Origin: Candidatus Gastranaerophilales bacterium | GTDB lineage: Bacteria; Cyanobacteriota; Vampirovibrionia; Gastranaerophilales; Gastranaerophilaceae | Length of the DNA: 56,517 nt | Direction of reading: 5' to 3' | NCBI GenBank assembly: GCA_905235155.1 | Contig: CAJOKJ010000006.1 | Span: forward strand, 1-56,517 | Part shown: positions 55,567 to 56,517 of the stretch, in pieces | How positions within the stretch are numbered: the stretch's first letter is position 1 | How the letters are laid out: every line of letters starts with the position of its first letter | The notes under the pieces: generated by a model | What the model saw: the letters and a program-made list of their open reading frames with translations, nothing else | Told to the model about the DNA's origin: nothing | Databases searched by the model: none | Made by a program: the position numbers and the translations under genes

Positions 55567-55751
55567 AAAAAACACTTTGCACAAATGCGATTTTGTTGCC
55601 TGCGTAATCTCGCAGGTGGGTGAACGCCTTGACTAATCCGTTTCCGACTGGCGACCGGAATAATCCGACGGTCGGTATACTTCAATGCCATTAGAGTCAA
55701 TTCTCCCTTTAATTAAAAATGTAGGAACAAAATAAACATCTATGCAAAGAT
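55567..55751 (-). ncRNA. Candidate structured small RNA, 6S-RNA-like
   Basis: A GC-richer island of about 185 nt with its own signals on the minus strand. The ends pair over a long distance: CTTTGCA (55749-55743) with TGCAAAG (55581-55575), AGATG with CATTT, and ATTTTGTT (55733-55726, with CCT) with AGG..AACAAAAT (55597-55590). A large unpaired middle leads to an apical stem (CTAAT/ATTAG and CCGAC/GTCGG arms). The closing helix is followed by GTGTTTTTT (T6 at 55572-55567). A closing helix, central bubble and apical hairpin at about 185 nt is the 6S RNA layout. The 67-codon open frame across it has no family resemblance. Not confirmed by a covariance model. Confidence 0.5.
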
Positions 55752-55757
55752 ATTTAC

Positions 55758-55786
55758 ATTATGACACATGTTTATATGCTTTTCAA
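55758..55786 (-). promoter_or_regulatory. Promoter of the candidate small RNA
   Basis: TTGAAA (55786-55781), a 17-nt spacer and CATAAT (55763-55758) on the minus strand place the start at about 55751, the first base of the closing stem. Confidence 0.65.
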
Positions 55787-55804
55787 GTGCAAAAATCTCT
55801 ACAA

Positions 55805-56517
55805 TTAATTACAACTTGTAACGGGAGGACTTGCGGTAACATTTAATGCAGTACCGTTAGGACATTTGCCGCTGCTATCAAGTTTTAAATAATCCATATT
55901 GTCATAGTCTATTACCCATCTTGCACAACCTTGTCCGTAAGGGCATGATACCAACATTTTTGAAGCTCCATATGTGTAGGTACCCCCACCACTTGGTTCT
56001 ACGCTGAAATTTGTAGTAGAAGTTGCGAAAAAAGAAAATAAATCTATCCCATAGACCCCTTTACCTTTATTTAATCCATCTATATCTACATTAAAACTCA
56101 CACTATATATAGAAGCATCAAGTCTGACAGAAGTTCCGTCAGCTAAAATAAATTGATAGGAATCAGACGTCCCGCTGCCGCTTTCATAACAACCTTTTGT
56201 CATTTTACAATTTTTAGATAACTTCATAAATTCGGTCATTCTTTCTCCGAATCGAGTGCATTGACAAACCATTCGTCAACAGGACCGTAAACTGCTTGTG
56301 CTCTACCAATAGCATCATTTAAATTTTGGTATATTTTCTTTACTTTAACAACTTTTTCTTTATTGTTTGTTGATTGGTTTAAGTTTGGCAATGTAAGTGA
56401 AGCAACTACACCGATTATACCCATTACAATTAGTGTTTCGGCAAGAGTAAACGCAAAAACTTTTTTCGTGAGTTGTGAGTCGTAAATAGTGAATAGATTT
56501 TTCAGTTTAATAGTTGA
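55805..56517 (-). pseudogene. Type IV pilin-like protein, frameshifted and cut by the right edge
   Basis: The frame enters from the right edge (STIKLKNLF...), runs through a prepilin segment FAFTLAET followed by LIVMGIIGVVASLTLPNL, and continues to GPVDEWFVNALDS before a stop near 56236. The matching continuation (FGERMTEFMKLS ... to CN at 55805) is in another frame; one indel near 56250 joins them. The joined product parallels the gene at 7541-8205 throughout (GPMDEW, TEFMKL, DYDNMDYLKLDS, CPNGT). Ala replaces Gly before the cleavage site; Glu5 is kept. The start codon lies outside the window. Confidence 0.75.

Noticed and set aside
55497-55700. A 67-codon open frame on the minus strand upstream of the DAHP synthase gene
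   Set aside because: It lies across the candidate structured RNA, has no convincing ribosome site or family resemblance, and its composition (Arg/Ile-rich) reflects the GC-rich RNA island.
1-56517. Horizontal islands, prophage or insertion sequences
   Set aside because: No integrase, transposase, att-like repeats at the tRNA, or long stretch of foreign composition is visible.

Overview
The window is AT-rich, densely packed bacterial chromosome with no phage, transposase, integrase or CRISPR array. The gene content fits a diderm, low-GC, anaerobic relative of Cyanobacteria, most likely Vampirovibrionia/Melainabacteria of the Gastranaerophilales type. The evidence for this is an 11-subunit NDH-1 without the NADH-oxidising subunits, a PDZ/radical-SAM protein of the family first described in Cyanobacteria, an AsmA-like envelope protein, the MEP-pathway enzyme IspG, PilT plus pilin-like genes, and many small secreted proteins of unknown function. 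The assignment is inference; no 16S gene is present.

Layout. 1-8.2 kb: a partial unknown gene, pilT, lepA, an orphan PhoB-type regulator, speD, a shortened uvrC, a dnaJ-like gene and a pilin-like gene with a broken 5' end. 8.2-8.5 kb: a gene-free stretch with a palindrome and nested inverted repeats. 8.5-20 kb: mnmG, a secreted unknown, a very long AsmA-like gene, a MnmC/MnmD-like methyltransferase coupled to an FAD oxidoreductase, a phosphoesterase, ispG and a small secreted protein. 20-29.6 kb: nuoA-B-C-D-H-I-J-K-L-M-N on the minus strand, mostly with overlapping stops and starts. 29.7-34.1 kb: secreted TPR and GH-like proteins, a zinc-ribbon peptide, an M20 peptidase and tmk. 34.2-36.7 kb: rpmG-tRNA-Trp-secE-nusG-rplK-rplA. 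36.8-45 kb: a MotA/MotB-like pair with a DUF711 gene, diverging from a 1110-residue zinc-ribbon/pseudo-cyclase/pseudo-ATPase protein and glgA. 45-56.5 kb: a DHH phosphoesterase, pncC, an MgtE_N-like protein, a degenerate alpha/beta hydrolase, prs, rdgB, uppS, padR, the radical-SAM gene, cobO, 5-FCL, a DAHP synthase, a candidate 6S-like RNA, and a second, frameshifted pilin gene cut by the window end.

The most striking genome-wide signal is in the gene starts. One class has ordinary Shine-Dalgarno sites (AAAGGA/GGAGG). A second class (lepA, the regulator, uvrC, mnmG, the 10455 gene, the AsmA-like gene, the methyltransferase, ispG, the 40277 gene, padR, 5-FCL, probably pncC) has no Shine-Dalgarno site, but carries a -10 box of the form TANNNT exactly 6 nt before the start codon. 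This is what leaderless transcripts would show, and it also corrects several start codons. Other observations worth following are the 185-nt structured RNA with its own promoter and T-run, twin L1-type mRNA elements before rplK and rplA, a UvrC without its helix-hairpin-helix domain, and two degenerate 'pseudo-enzyme' proteins.
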